Source: Oreohelix idahoensis
Taxonomy: Eukaryota; Mollusca; Gastropoda; Stylommatophora; Oreohelicidae
Direction: 5' to 3'
Assembly: GCA_024509875.1 (NCBI GenBank)
Contig: JAMPIV010008521.1
Span: forward strand, 1 to 64,000
DNA: 64,000 nucleotides
Shown here: positions 21,752 through 33,858 of the stretch, one piece after another
Numbering within the stretch: position 1 is the first letter of the stretch
How the letters are laid out: each line of letters starts with the position of its first letter
Notes under the pieces: model-generated
Database searches by the model: none
What the model was told of the DNA's origin: nothing
What the model saw: the letters and a program-made list of their open reading frames with translations, nothing else
Position numbers and translations under genes: made by a program

Positions 21752-21776
21752 CCCTAGCGCACAATGAAGCGCTGGG
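21752..21776 (-). promoter_or_regulatory. Conserved RNA hairpin B (element 2)
   Basis: On the element strand the stem is AGCGC/GCGCT with loop TTCATTGT, flanked by CCC and AGGG as in element 1. Confidence 0.6.
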
Positions 21777-22324
21777 CACAGAAAAACATTACAATGACAG
21801 AAAAACTTACATTTTCACCTGTCTTCATATTCTTGAAAACTACAGTACTGAAATATATCCCAATGATGAGTTACATAAAAAATTAGTGGCATCACTACAA
21901 TAATCATATGTTCATCATTTCCAAATACAGTAGTACACGAATAATACAATAGTGCAATGGTGCATAAATATGCACCAACATAATATCATTTAAAAAATTA
22001 CATCATATACTAATACAATACTCTCAAATAGATAATGCTATAATAATACATAATATTCAATATTATCTACAATCAAATAAGTTCCATAAATAAGGTGAGT
22101 CCCGTAGGCTTAGAACGTCCCGTAGTAAAAGGCACCAAGATCTGGTGTAGAGTCACACTGCCGAAAAGTTAAACTGGACCAGCAAATCTTGTGAAATATC
22201 ATCAGTAGACGGTTGAAACCAACAATATAGCCGTACTGACTCTCATGGACAAGCATACAATGAGAAAAAATACAAATGAAATCTATGTATGATAAAGGTA
22301 AAATTTTTATGTAATACAACAATT

Positions 22325-22475
22325 AATTTTAATTTATCCAATGTGGCCGTATAAACTTCCGACCCCTGTATGGTGATAATCAAACCTTCCTCCGTTACAC
22401 TAGAAAAGGTAACAGAGAAAGTAGTACAGACTAAACCAGAATCCTGAATTAACCAGGGTCATAAAAGTATCTGAG
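22325..22475 (-). other. Post-pol block shared with Gypsy element 1
   Basis: This segment aligns with 9556-9700 of element 1 at roughly 80 percent. Both copies can be read as an open frame with TFSVT, VTEEGLI and VYTAT in the same phase, but the neighbouring sequence contains stops. It marks the right breakpoint of the replacement that removed integrase, RT and RNase H. Confidence 0.5.
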
Positions 22476-22561
22476 AAAAATAGCAGCATGTAATTTATGT
22501 AAAGAAAAGTCTTGAGTATACACATGATACCCACGTCAAAAGGCAAATCTAGAGGATGGTA

Positions 22562-23076
22562 ATGAGACTAAGAGCGTCATGATGGCTGACAATCCGAGAT
22601 TTTGCGCAAGACAAAGGAAATGCAGTTGATAAATGCGTACATCCTAAAGGCTGAACTGACGTCATAGCCTGTGTACTGGGCAAAGAGAGACACAAGAAGC
22701 ATACAATTAAGATGCAAAAACAGACATTGGTAAACTTGGCCCTAAGTCGAAGTTTTTAAAAAAAGCAGTAAGTACGACAAAAAGTCGTAAAAGACGAAGA
22801 TACTGAGCTAACCGGCCCAGCAAGAAAAGTACAGATACTCATAAGATATAGATATGTACTAACAATTAAGTTCGTACACGTAGCAAAGAAAATACTAGCC
22901 ATTGCAGTAAAGAAGTTGCCATTAACGTGACTGGATATAGACTCAGTCGTAGCACTAAAGTTAGTGTCTGTGTCAGACAAAATCGAAGGATCTTCTACAA
23001 TAGTAGTTAAAGAAGAATCAAAGTTAGATTTGCAACGTACTGAGGTATGTCGAATTGGGTTAAAAGAAGCACTCAA
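22562..23076 (-). CDS. Unrecognised membrane-type reading frame replacing integrase-RT-RNase H
   Basis: The frame starts at 23076 (MSASFNPIRHTSVRCK) and runs 106 codons to a TAA near 22756. It includes Ser/Thr-rich sequence and a hydrophobic stretch (LIVSTYLYLMSICTFLAG). The same frame continues after the stop with a signal-peptide-like segment (VCFCILIVCFLCLSLPSTQA) to another stop near 22562. No match to element 1 or 3 was seen. It could be an envelope-like remnant, captured host sequence, or chance frames. I do not recognise it and assign no function. Confidence 0.3.
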
Positions 23077-23588
23077 ATTAGTATGATGAACAATCGTATC
23101 ATCAATACTACAAGATCGACAAAATTAGCAGAATGTACCTGGTGAAAAGATTTTGGCATAGTCCCTAAGGTAGAAACAGTAAGGTTATGTTGCCGTTCCC
23201 AAGCAGCAATTTGTACCGGCCTACACACCTTTACACCATGTATCTGTCCGACAGTAAGGTCGGCGATAGGTGCTCTGAGCAAACATGCGTGTATATAACC
23301 AGTGAAAAATGGTGTGGCAATGTGGACTATGGCAGTCGGAAAAGTCTCAACTGTCCCCCCGAATGTCACACATTTCACTATATTACCTGTTGCACAAAAT
23401 GGATGGACTAGAGACTGTCTAATTCCAACAGTTGCGCATCCAGAATCAAAGAGGACTGAGACTGGATTATTATTCACAAACCCTTTATGTAGAGTAAGAG
23501 ACCATCTTCCATCATGCGCAGTTGCGGCAGGAAGAGGGGGTAGAGGATGACCACAACTCAAGGTAGTTATAGCTGTAGGTTGAAACAA
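23073..23588 (-). CDS. pol: Aspartic protease domain of Gypsy element 2
   Basis: The frame begins inside the Gag zinc motif (TTLSCGHPLP) and carries the active-site FDSGCATVG, followed by VKCVTFGG and HIATPFFTGYIHACLL as in the other two elements. It would process Gag. After the protease the sequence leaves pol homology, so the domain is intact but isolated. The start codon is not a true start because the protein was fused to Gag. Confidence 0.75.
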   Translation of the reverse strand: MFQPTAITTLSCGHPLPPLPAATAHDGRWSLTLHKGFVNNNPVSVLFDSGCATVGIRQSLVHPFCATGNIVKCVTFGGTVETFPTAIVHIATPFFTGYIHACLLRAPIADLTVGQIHGVKVCRPVQIAAWERQHNLTVSTLGTMPKSFHQVHSANFVDLVVLMIRLFIILI

Positions 23589-23589
23589 A

Positions 23590-25182
23590 GTTGTGCACTC
23601 CGGGCACTGAGATGCTCTCTCGAAATCGAAAGCAGAACAACCAATAGCATTAGAGACAATATTATTATTGTTACCTTGATCATTAACAACCTGGGGCTCT
23701 TGTTGAGCAGAGTTAGCATGGCGATAAGATCTATTATTATTTTAAGATCTACTGTCATATCGCGATCTATCATTTTGAGATCTACTGTCATATCGCGATC
23801 TATCACGACTATTATCTCTATTGAGAGCATTGTTATTCGCTCTATTGAAATTATTGTTTTGATTTGAACCCCAGTTAGCATCGTTGCGATTGTCATTTCC
23901 CCTTTGATCAAAATTCCTATTAGATGGATTTTGTTGTCTCCGAGAAAAATTATTATCAGGTTGATAACCTCTATTGTAATTACCCCTCCCAAAATTTTCA
24001 TAATTGTTGGGACTAAAATGTTGAGGACCGTTAAATTGTCTCCAGTTTCTTGAAGAAGAATCATAACGTGATGGACTTCCTTAGTTTTGTCCAAAATTAC
24101 GATTATATCTACCACCAAAATTTCGATCAACACTTTGAGATCTACGTCGCCAATTAGGATCATATGGCATAGCTGAAGCCACGGGTAAACCTTCTTCGAC
24201 TTTAGAATTGCTAATCGTTACATTAGGATGTGCCGTGACGTATTGGCGACAGTATTGTTCCATTTCTTTCAAATTAGGAGGTTTTCGCTCATGTAGAAAG
24301 GAATGAAAAGATTTATTCACTGACGACATAACTTTGCCACGAAGCAATAAGTCCATAAGGGCTTCATATGTGTGCTCCGTTTTTGACAGCTCCACCCATC
24401 GTGAAAACGTAAGGCGGATAGTTGATATAAATTCTGAAAATCTTTTCCTGTCTCTGGCAATAGACCTTCTTCATCCAGTTGGTATTTTTTTAGTAAGGCA
24501 GCTCTGGTAGCATCATAGTTGCCCATGTCAGGACCCTCCAACATACTTATAATATCTGCTGCTTCACCCTTAAGTATCTTCATAAGTTGTGCACAATATT
24601 GCGACTTGTCTATCTTATGAGATTCGCATGAAAGTTCAAATCTATTTAGATAGAATGAGATATCGTCGCTGGCAGGGTTGAAAGCAGGTAACTTAATATC
24701 ATAAGGTTTAGCATTTGCCTTATTAGAAGTAGTTTGATTGTTTGCCTCATTTTGTGAATTACCCATATTCACTACCTTTATTTTCTCCAGCTCCATAGCC
24801 AAGACTCTTTCGTCGTGTAACATTTTCTGTTTTTCAGCCTCTATTTGCATTTATTTTTATTTTCAGCCACCATTTGCATTTTTTTATTTTCAGCCTCAAT
24901 TTGCTGTTGATTTTTCTCTCTTCAGCTTCTAATTTCTGTTGTCTCTCTTCAGCTTCTAATTTCTATTTTCTCTCTTCAGCTTCCAATTTCTGTTTCTCCA
25001 TTTCCATTTGGAATTTTCTCTCTTCAGCATCCATTTGCATTTGAATTCTTTTCTCTTCCATTTTCTGTCTCTTTTCTTCAGCCTTCTGCGCCTTGGCATA
25101 TTCGGCAAGTGCGAATTCTCTTACCTCGTCAAGTCATATTAAGGGATTTCCCTTGCTCAATGAAATTATCCAAAGTAGACAT
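23590..25182 (-). pseudogene. gag: Gag of Gypsy element 2 (degenerate)
   Basis: It starts at 25182 with MSTLDNFIEQGKSLNMT and then meets a stop. The coiled-coil region is frameshifted repeatedly between 25120 and 24850. The capsid part is readable at 24850-24317 (RFELSCESHKIDKSQYCAQL) and 24395-24081 (MELSKTEHTYEALMDLLLR, FLHERKPPNLKEMEQYC), with a small deletion at the join. The Asn/Arg-rich linker follows in more than one frame. Not translatable as a whole. Confidence 0.8.
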
Positions 25183-26198
25183 TATGCTGGATTATATTAG
25201 ATAAATGCCTTCTGTAAATATATTACTTGAGAAACTCACTTTATCCCAACTCAATGGGTGACAAGTCCTTAATCCAGAACTTGTATAATTACCTTACTTA
25301 TCAATAATACAATTAATTACCTATATACCTATTGTGCATAACAATATTGACAGTGTATAACAACATATACAGACAGACAAGAATAATAAAGACAAGATAT
25401 AAGCACAAATGACCACGTTCGCAGGAATCAACCAAACAATAAAGAAAAATGAAGCAAAAAATATTGCAAAACTTGCAATGATAGCTGTGAAAAGTTTGCA
25501 ATACAAATGACAAAACAGTGTATAACGAATATAACTCAAAGATAGCAAGTGGAGGCAGACACTCACAAACAAATTAATCAAGAACTAAAGAACAGAGAAA
25601 AATATAACAAAAACAACACTAAGACATCTCGTCACACCTAAACAATAATAAAGATGACTAAATTCGGCGTAAACAGAGTATGCCCCGAATTATCAAGGGA
25701 TCTTTTACGACACGAACTTAGACAAAACAATCCCTATAGAACGCTTTCGTAGGCCCTCCGTGAAGTGGGATATATCCTACAAAAGTCTCCTCCCAACCTG
25801 TCCGCTGAAAAATAACATATATAACATATAAACATATAACATAAAACAAGGAATATAAATAGAGTGAGTTGAAAAGAAGGCTTAATCACAACATACAGAG
25901 GCACAGTTTACAAAACACATAGCCACTTATCTTTAGAAGGAAAAAATCCTGGCCTCCGTAACGACAGCAAAGATGGATACAGCTAACACGGTCTACAGAA
26001 ATCCCATGGTGCTTGATACTGGAACTCCGCCACTGTAATTGCTTGAAGTAAGCACATCAGTAATCCAAAGTACAGGAAACACGAACTGGTAACACCGCAA
26101 GTCTCTACTTGAATAACTTGCAGTTGCTGGAACTCTGCAGATCTTCTGTCGAACAACTTGAGCCTCACAGTGTATAACCCCGTATTACTGGCGACCAC
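25183..26198 (-). other. Leader of Gypsy element 2 with possible primer-binding site
   Basis: This is the untranslated region between the 5' LTR and Gag. The candidate primer-binding site is one base inside the LTR (TGGTCGCCAG on the minus strand, from 26197 down). No protein is recognised. Confidence 0.55.
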
Positions 26199-27132
26199 TG
26201 ATACGAGGTGCGTGGTTATATTTCTGGAATCACTGTTGAAGTTATAGTGTTGAAGGGTGTGAGACCTCCGGGCAACGCCGGGTACTTCCAGAAGAATGAA
26301 AATGTTATAATTATTATGTGCTGCGCTGATATAGGCGATCAGCAGGTCGGGCTTACAGGTGGCCGACTGGGTGTGTGTGTGTGAAGCTATCAAAAGACGC
26401 GAATGCATGTCGTTCTGGAACAAACACGAACAATCACACACCATAATGCACATAACAGGTAATACTGCAAACTCTGGTAAACCTCCTAGTCAGAAGAATG
26501 AAGAGACGGCTGAAACGTCTATACGCTGCTTATTGTACTGCTACAAACGACACATCACCGTAAACATCCTGGTAATACAGTACATAGGCGCATTGTAAAC
26601 AATTCACTGTCCCTGGTACAGCTCAAAGCACTTCATGGAAAAAACATCATGTAAATATTCTTTTCACCTTCTCTGGCGATACAATATATAAGCCGCATAA
26701 AGTTCCTGGCTTTTAATCAGTGTAAATATTCTTCTTACCTCCTCTGCTCTGGCAATACAATATCTAAGACACATTGCACAATATAAATACTAGCCATATA
26801 TCCTAGGCTTTAGAAATATCACAGGGAGTCTCCAACTTTTCTATCTCACCACAAATATCCTCCCCGAACACACAGTTAGAAAACATGGCTGACCAGCCTG
26901 GTCAAACGCCCAGAGCAAACTGTCACGGGATACCGCATATCAGTCCCGCTCAAACAGTTACGCATGCGCGCTAACCGCGAAATGTGAACTGAACTCAATC
27001 TCGAAGGTTCGAGAGAATTCTGGATCAAATATTTAAACAAGTCAAGGGAGATAACCAACGTCTGGCATGTACCTACAGTATTACAACGTGTAAACTCCCC
27101 TTGACTACAAAATATTAAAATCTGTCTTAACG
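26199..27132 (-). repeat. 5' LTR of Gypsy element 2
   Basis: Partner of 20067-20998. The terminal base at the outer end is G where CA would be expected on the other strand (AACG before the target duplication), a single change from the partner. Confidence 0.88.
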
Positions 27133-27137
27133 GTTAT
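27133..27137. repeat. Target-site duplication of Gypsy element 2, right
   Basis: GTTAT, matching 20062-20066. Confidence 0.75.
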
Positions 27138-27329
27138 ATTATGCCTTTTTTTAACCCACGAACTATGCGGGATAATTAATTATATTTTTAGCTGCACATA
27201 TTACATTTCATCATGAATTTTTTTCTGTGTTTGATAAAATTCTCCAATCAAATAACAACCACACTAAGGACCACAACTTCGTAATCTACTGAATACAGTT
27301 CAACATCATCATCGCCCTTTATCTCTCTA

Positions 27330-30300
27330 AGGAGTGAAGTCCTTCAACAAAACTTATGCCAAGTATTCCTGTCACGTGCTATCAGCTCAAGCTTTTTCCA
27401 TGTCTTTTTCATGCCCTTCATGTCTGTCTCCAGTTCTCTTCTCCGTGTGTTCCTTGGTCTCCATCTACTCCTCTTGCCCTGGGGATTCCAGAACAAGGAC
27501 TGCCTTGTAATGATATCCACAGGTTTCCTCCGGCGTCTTCTTCTCATCTTTTGTTATACTGTCACTTGTCTGGTTCTTGTCATCAGTTCCACATTAGGGA
27601 TCTTGTCATCAGTTCCACATGAGTGGTCTTGTTACCAGCTCCACGTTAGTGATCTTGTCATCAGTTCCACATTAGTGATCTTATTATCAGTTCGACATTA
27701 GTGATCTTGTCATCAGTTCCACTTCAGTGATCATATTATCAGTTCGACATTAGTGATCTTGTCATCAGTTCCACATTAGTGATCTTATTATCAGTTCCCT
27801 TTAGTGATCTTGTCGTCAGTTCCACATTAGTGATCTTATTATCAGTTCCACATTAGTGATCTTGTCATCAGTTCCACGTGAGTGGCCTTGTCATCAGTTC
27901 CACATTAGTGATCTTATTATCAGTTCCACATTAGTGATATTGACATCAGTTCCACATTAGTTATCTTGTCATCAGTTCCACATGAGTGGTCTTGTCATCA
28001 GTTCCACATTAGTGGTCTTGATCATCAGGTCCACATTAGTGATCATGTCATCAGTTCTACATTAGTGATCTTGTCATCAGTTCCAAATTAGTGATCTTGT
28101 CATCAGTTCCATATTAATGATCTTGACATAAGTTCCACATTAGTGATCATGTCACCAGTTCTACATTAGTGATCTTGTCATCAGTTCCAAATTAGGGATC
28201 TTGTCATCAGTTCCATATTAATGACCTCGACATCAGTTCCACATTAGTGATCTTGACATCATTTCCACATTACTGATCTTGACATCAGTTCCCCATTAGT
28301 GATCTTGTCATCACGTCCACATCAGTGATCTTGATATCAGTTCCCCATTAGTGATCTTGTCATCACGTCCACATCAGTGATCTTGTCATCAGTTCCACAT
28401 TAGTGATCTTGACATCAGTTCCACATTAGTGATCATATCATCAGTTCCACATTAGTGATCTTGTCACCAGTTTCACATTAGTGATCTTGTCATCAGTTCC
28501 ACATTAGTGATCTTGTCATTTGTTCCACATTAGTGAACTTGACATCAGTTCCACATTAGTGATCTTGTCATCAGTTCCACATCAGTAATCTTGTCATCAG
28601 TTCCACATTAGCGATCTTGACATCAGTTCCACATTAGTGATCTTGACATCAGTTCCACATGAGTGGTCTTGTCATCAGTTCCACATGAGTAATCTTGACA
28701 TCAGTTCCACATTAGTGATCATATCATCAGTTCCACATTAGTGATCTTGTCACCAGTTCCACATTAGTGATCTTGTCATTAGTTCCACATTAGTAATCTT
28801 GACATTAGTGCCACATGAGTGATCTTGACATCAGTTCCACATGAGTGATCTTGATATCAGTTCCACATTAGTGATCTTGACTTCAGTTCCACATGAGTGG
28901 TCTTATCATCAGTTCCACATGAGTGGTCTTGTCATCAGTTCCACATGAGTGGTCTTGTCATCAGTTCTACATGAGTGGCCTTGTCTTTAATTCCACATTA
29001 GTGATCTTGACATCAGTTCCACATTAGTGATCTTGACATCAGTTCCAGATTAGTGATCTTGATATCATTTACACATTAGTGATTTTGTCATCAGTTCCAC
29101 ATCAGTGATCTTGTCATCAGTTCCACATTAGCGATTTTGACATCAGTTCCACATTAGTGACCTTGACATCAGTTCCACATTAGTGATCATATCATCAGTT
29201 CCACATTAGTGATCTTGTCACCAGTTCCACATTAGTGATCTTGTCATTAGTTCCACATTAGTGATTTTGACATCAGTTCCACATGAGTGATCTTGACATC
29301 AGTTCTACATGAGTGATCTTGACATCAGTTCCACGTGAGTGATCTTGACATCAGTTCCACATTAGTGATCTTGACTTCAGTTCCACATGAGTGGTCTTGT
29401 CATCAGTTCCACATGAGTGGTCTTGTCATCAGTTACACATGAGTGGTCTTGTCTTTAATTCCACATTAGTGATCTTGACATCAGTTCCACATTAGTGATC
29501 TTGACATCATTTCCAGATTAGTGATCTTGATATCATTTCCACATTAGTGATCTTGATATCATTTCCACATTAGTGATCTTGTCATCAGTTCCACATCAGT
29601 GATCTTGTCATCAGTTCCACATTTGCGATCTTGACATCAGTTCCACATTAGTGACCTTGACATCAGTTCCACATGAGTGGTCTTGTCATCAGTTCCACAT
29701 GAGTAATCTTGACATCAGTTCCACATTAGTGATCATGTCATCAGTCCCACATTAGTGATCTTGTCACCAGTTCCCCATTAGTGATCTTGTCATTAGTTCC
29801 ACATTAGTAATCTTGTCGTCAGTTCCACATTAGTGATCTTGACATCAGTTCCACATGAGTGGTCTTGTCATCAGTTCCATATGAGTGATCATGTCACCAG
29901 TTCCACATTAGTGATCTTGTCACCAGTTCCACGTTAGTGATCTTGTCATCAGTTCCACATTAGTGATCTTGACATCAGTTCCACATTAGTGATCTTGACA
30001 TCAGTTCCACATGAGTGATCTTGACATCAGTTCCACATTAGGGATTTTGACATCAGTTCCACATGAGTGATCTTGACTTCAGTTCCAAATTAGTGATATT
30101 GACTTCAGTTCCACATGAGTGGTCTTGTCATCAGATCCACATGAGTGGTCTTGTCATCAGATCCACATGAGTGGTCTTGTCATCAGTTCCACATGAGTGG
30201 TCTTGTCTTCAATTCCACATTAGTGATCTTGACATCAGTTCCACATTAGTGATCTTGACATCAGTTCCACATGAGTGGTCTTGTCATCAGTTCCACATGA

Positions 30301-30825
30301 GTTGAGTTGTCATCAGTACCACATGAGTGGTCTTGTCATCAGTTCCATATGAGTGGTCTTGTCATCAGTTCTACATGAGTGGCCTTGTCTTCAATTCCAC
30401 ATTAGTAATCTTGACATCAGTTCCACATTAGTGATCTTGTCATCAGTTCCACATTAGTGATCTTGTCATCAGTTCCACATTAGTTGTCTTGTCATCAGTT
30501 CTACATTAGTGATCTTGTCGTCAGTTCCACATGAGTGGTCTTGTCATCAGTTCCACATGAGTGGTCTTGTCTTCAATACTACATGAGTGGTCTTGTTATA
30601 GCACTTTAGTGATATTCTACACAAGCACTCATTTTTGAAAGTTTGTAATTTTTTGGTCGTTTTTTTTTTCTCTCCGTGTTTCAGATTCATACAATAGGAC
30701 TGACTTCACGTTTGAATTGAAGGTTCTGATTATTTGCGTTGGATTTGATTTCTTTAGATCTCCATATATTTCCCATTGCAATTTAAGCATCTCTAGCCTT
30801 TTGTATTTTTATTTTGCTATTATTG
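27330..30825 (-). mobile_element. LINE-B copy, 5' truncated and split by a minisatellite
   Basis: The right part (30690-30825) is the reverse complement of LINE-B bases around 38230-38370, and the left part (27330-27590) that of 38450-38740. Between them, in place of about 60 bases of LINE sequence, lies a 3-kb tandem array. The residual coding of the left part reads KPVDIITRQSLFWNPQGK in the LINE-B C-terminal frame. Confidence 0.85.
27588..30598. repeat. Minisatellite, 26-bp unit, about 115 copies
   Basis: The unit core ttccacattagtgatcttg is followed by a variable tcatcag/acatcag end, with period 26. Variants (gagtggtcttg, atcatatcatcag, ttgtctttaattcc) recur in blocks. The unit matches the reverse complement of the LINE-B segment near 38438-38465. 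No open frame spans it. Confidence 0.95.
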
Positions 30826-30874
30826 TCACAGAATACAGTCAATGTCAATACTTGTTTTCTCTTATTTCATAATA

Positions 30875-30884
30875 AACTCATGTA
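30875..30884. repeat. Target-site duplication of SINE, left
   Basis: aactcatgta, repeated exactly at 31126-31135. Confidence 0.75.
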
Positions 30885-31125
30885 AAGGTAGTCCCATAGC
30901 AAATACTGCCGTAGAGAAGTCAAGTGTTAGAGTCTTCACCATACTAGGTCCAGCATCGGGAGGTGGGGTGACCAGTTCCCTTCCTCGCTGCCTTTTCCTT
31001 CCCTTACTGAAAGTTAGGTGTCCATTTACAACTGGGTAGACTGGAGCGTGTCGGTATCGTAATTCGAACCCGGCACCTTTGCCGCGAGAGACCAACGCTC
31101 TAACCACTCTGCCAATCGGACGCTC
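30885..31125 (-). mobile_element. tRNA-derived SINE with target duplications
   Basis: On the minus strand it starts gagcgtccgattggcagagt (box A region) and has box B GGGTTCGAA (31061-31071 on plus). The body shares tacccagttgtaaatgg and gggaaggaaaaggcag with the SINE at 42951-43330, so these form one family. It is flanked by 10-bp duplications. Confidence 0.85.
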
Positions 31126-31324
31126 AACTCATGTAGGAGTGCAAAAAGCAAGGTGAACGTTATTCTCAGTTATATGGCAGGACAATTTAATAAGCAGCAC
31201 AGATGATCGCCATGAGGCGTGATGAAATCGTAATAATATGTGTAATTTATTTAACGCTTACTTACTGGCATTAATAACAGGTTCTAGAAAAGCTAGGAAT
31301 TAAAAGATAATTAATAGAAAAATA

Positions 31325-31570
31325 GTAAAGGAAGTCCATAGCAGACGGTCGTAGGGGAGTGAAGTGTTAGAGACTTCTCTTTACTAGGTCCAGCTTGGAG
31401 AGGTTGGGTTACCAGTTTCCTCCCTCACTGCCTTTGCCGTCCCTAACTCGCGAGCAGAGACAGGTATCAATTTACAGCTGGTTAGGCTGCAGCGTAATGC
31501 CACGGTTTTTCGAACCCGCTACCTTATCCGCGAAAGGTCAGCGCCCTAGCCACTCTGCCCATCGACGATC
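31325..31570 (-). mobile_element. tRNA-derived SINE, same family
   Basis: Body and head resemble the SINE at 30885-31125. Box B is GGGTTCGAA on the minus strand near 31511. The head starts near 31565. Target duplications are not clear. Confidence 0.7.
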
Positions 31571-32060
<490 letters not shown>

Positions 32061-32369
32061 AGACGGCAGCTCATGATGATGAGGATGAAGATAGTAGAAT
32101 TCTTCACGGCAGTACATTTCAATTGACTTGTCTATAGAAGCTGAAACAGCTAAAACTAATCAATCTTGTTGTACTTGTTTTCGTGACCCAGAATGGCCTT
32201 GTATTGACCTGATAATCAAGAGCTTCTCGTTATGCCGAAAGTCATCTGTTCTCTCTTTTTTTTTTAATCTGTCTTTGATATTAAGACAGCTGGCTAGCTT
32301 TGCTCCAGGCACAATTTTATTATTTTCATTCATAATCGTTAAACGCCTTTAAAATCCACAAGAAGCATA

Positions 32370-32635
32370 GGCTTTACGCCACGTCTGCCTGTCTCGTGCC
32401 ATCAGGTCAAGGTCTTTCCGTGTCTTCTCCGTGTCCTCTTCATCACCTTCATGTCTGTCACCAGTTCTCTTCTCCATGTGTTCTTTGGTCTTCCACTACC
32501 TCTCTTACCCTGGGCATTCCAGTACAAAGACCACCAGGTAATGCTATCAACATGTTTCCTCAATGTGTGTCCTATCCACTACCAGCGTCTTCTTCTCATC
32601 TCTTGTTCCACTAGTTCTTGTCAAGCTCTTATCAT
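32370..32635 (-). mobile_element. LINE-B 3' fragment
   Basis: On the minus strand this matches the C-terminal coding end of LINE-B (the cgtcttcttctcatctcttg phrase on plus is the reverse complement of the RRRWRW region). It is 5' truncated near 32635 and diverged. Confidence 0.75.
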
Positions 32636-33591
32636 CATGTGGCCGGGGGAGTGGACGGGAACGGCACCGAATCAAGTTAGATGTGACCGGGCTTGGTCAC
32701 GGTGACAAATCAAGTCTAGTGTGACAGGGTGAGCATGGGGTGGAATCTTTTATGAATGTTCATCTGTTGTTTTACTGGCGACTGCCAGAGATGGTGATTA
32801 CAGAATAGGAATTCAACCCAGGTGATTCTTTTGGAGACTCGTAACTGTGTTTATGTTATAGGCTGCATGATCGTCGAAAATATGGTAACATTCTTTTCTC
32901 TATTACCTGATGTAAACAAACGACACTTCCTACTGACGTTCAGGAAATAAGTTCAAGCTGGATTAAATATGAATGAACACCTTTATTAAGTGTCTGCACA
33001 CTCTGACAACTTCATAATAGTTCATAAATACATGTGCTTCTGTGGTATACAAACCAGTCATCCCAAGAAATAACACACAGCCATCGAACTTACAAAATGG
33101 TCCAAACCCCAAAAATCACTGCCTCGCTCGTCTCGTGCCTAAAACCAACTCACGTAACCCCCTTCTCTCAAACCATCACTTCCGTCATAGCTACTGAGCA
33201 ATTCGACCCCAAGTTCGATGACGTCATTCCTGAACCTTTAATTAAATCACTCATAGGATTTGTGACTAGTGTTATTACGCTAACTACTCACGCTCAAATA
33301 CTTAGAGTTTAATCTTGCTAAGTATTCTTACCCTAACTATAATTAAGTGGCTGCACCTTAGTGTTAATCCGACGTAACAGTCCGTACTGTCACAATCAGT
33401 TCCACTTTAAATTATTGTTCTCATCAACAGTTAAATGTTGCAGTTGCCTACCCCAGAGAGTTTCTGAGAGTGGCCATTCATCAGATTCACCAAGGTGTCA
33501 CGTGGTTCTTTGCGGTCAAGTTCAGAAAACTCAATATAGAGGAGGTTTGTATATGGCGTGAATAACTCAGTAAATATTACAGATTACTTTT
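32636..33591. other. Unassigned region
   Basis: A C/A-rich frame at 33034-33312 (92 codons) has no recognisable domain. No repeat family was identified. Confidence 0.35.
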
Positions 33592-33858
33592 GAACATTAC
33601 TGCAATGTTAGCTACATCATTTGAACATTACTACAGTATTTCATTTCTTAGTTCATGTGTACGTTACTGCAATATTATCTATTTCATTTGAATATTACTA
33701 TATCATTACTTACTTCATGTGAACATTATTGCAATGCTATCAACTTTACTTGAACATTACTATTTCATTACTTACTTCTTATAAACATTACCGCAATGTT
33801 ATCAACTGCATTTGAACATTATTGTTTCATTACCTACTTCATATGAACTTTACTGCAG
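33592..33858. repeat. Diverged tandem repeat, period about 62-66, about 4 copies
   Basis: Units contain gaacattactgcaatgttatc and catttgaacattac, then cattacttacttcat. Units start near 33592, 33661, 33721, 33783 and 33845. Divergence shows that the array is old. Confidence 0.75.

Larger units (their letters stand above)
20067..27132 (-). mobile_element. Gypsy element 2, Gmr1-like, internally deleted and non-autonomous
   Basis: The element is bounded by LTRs of 932 and 934 bases and a 5-bp target duplication. On the minus strand it holds a primer-binding region, a broken Gag, protease, an unrecognised hydrophobic frame and a 3' region with paired hairpins. Integrase, RT and RNase H are absent. 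Gag, protease and 3' region resemble element 1 closely, so it belongs to the same family and probably depended on enzymes supplied by other copies. Confidence 0.88.

Noticed and set aside
27588..30598. CRISPR-like array
   Set aside because: The units are contiguous with no unique spacers, and the unit derives from a LINE in an animal genome.
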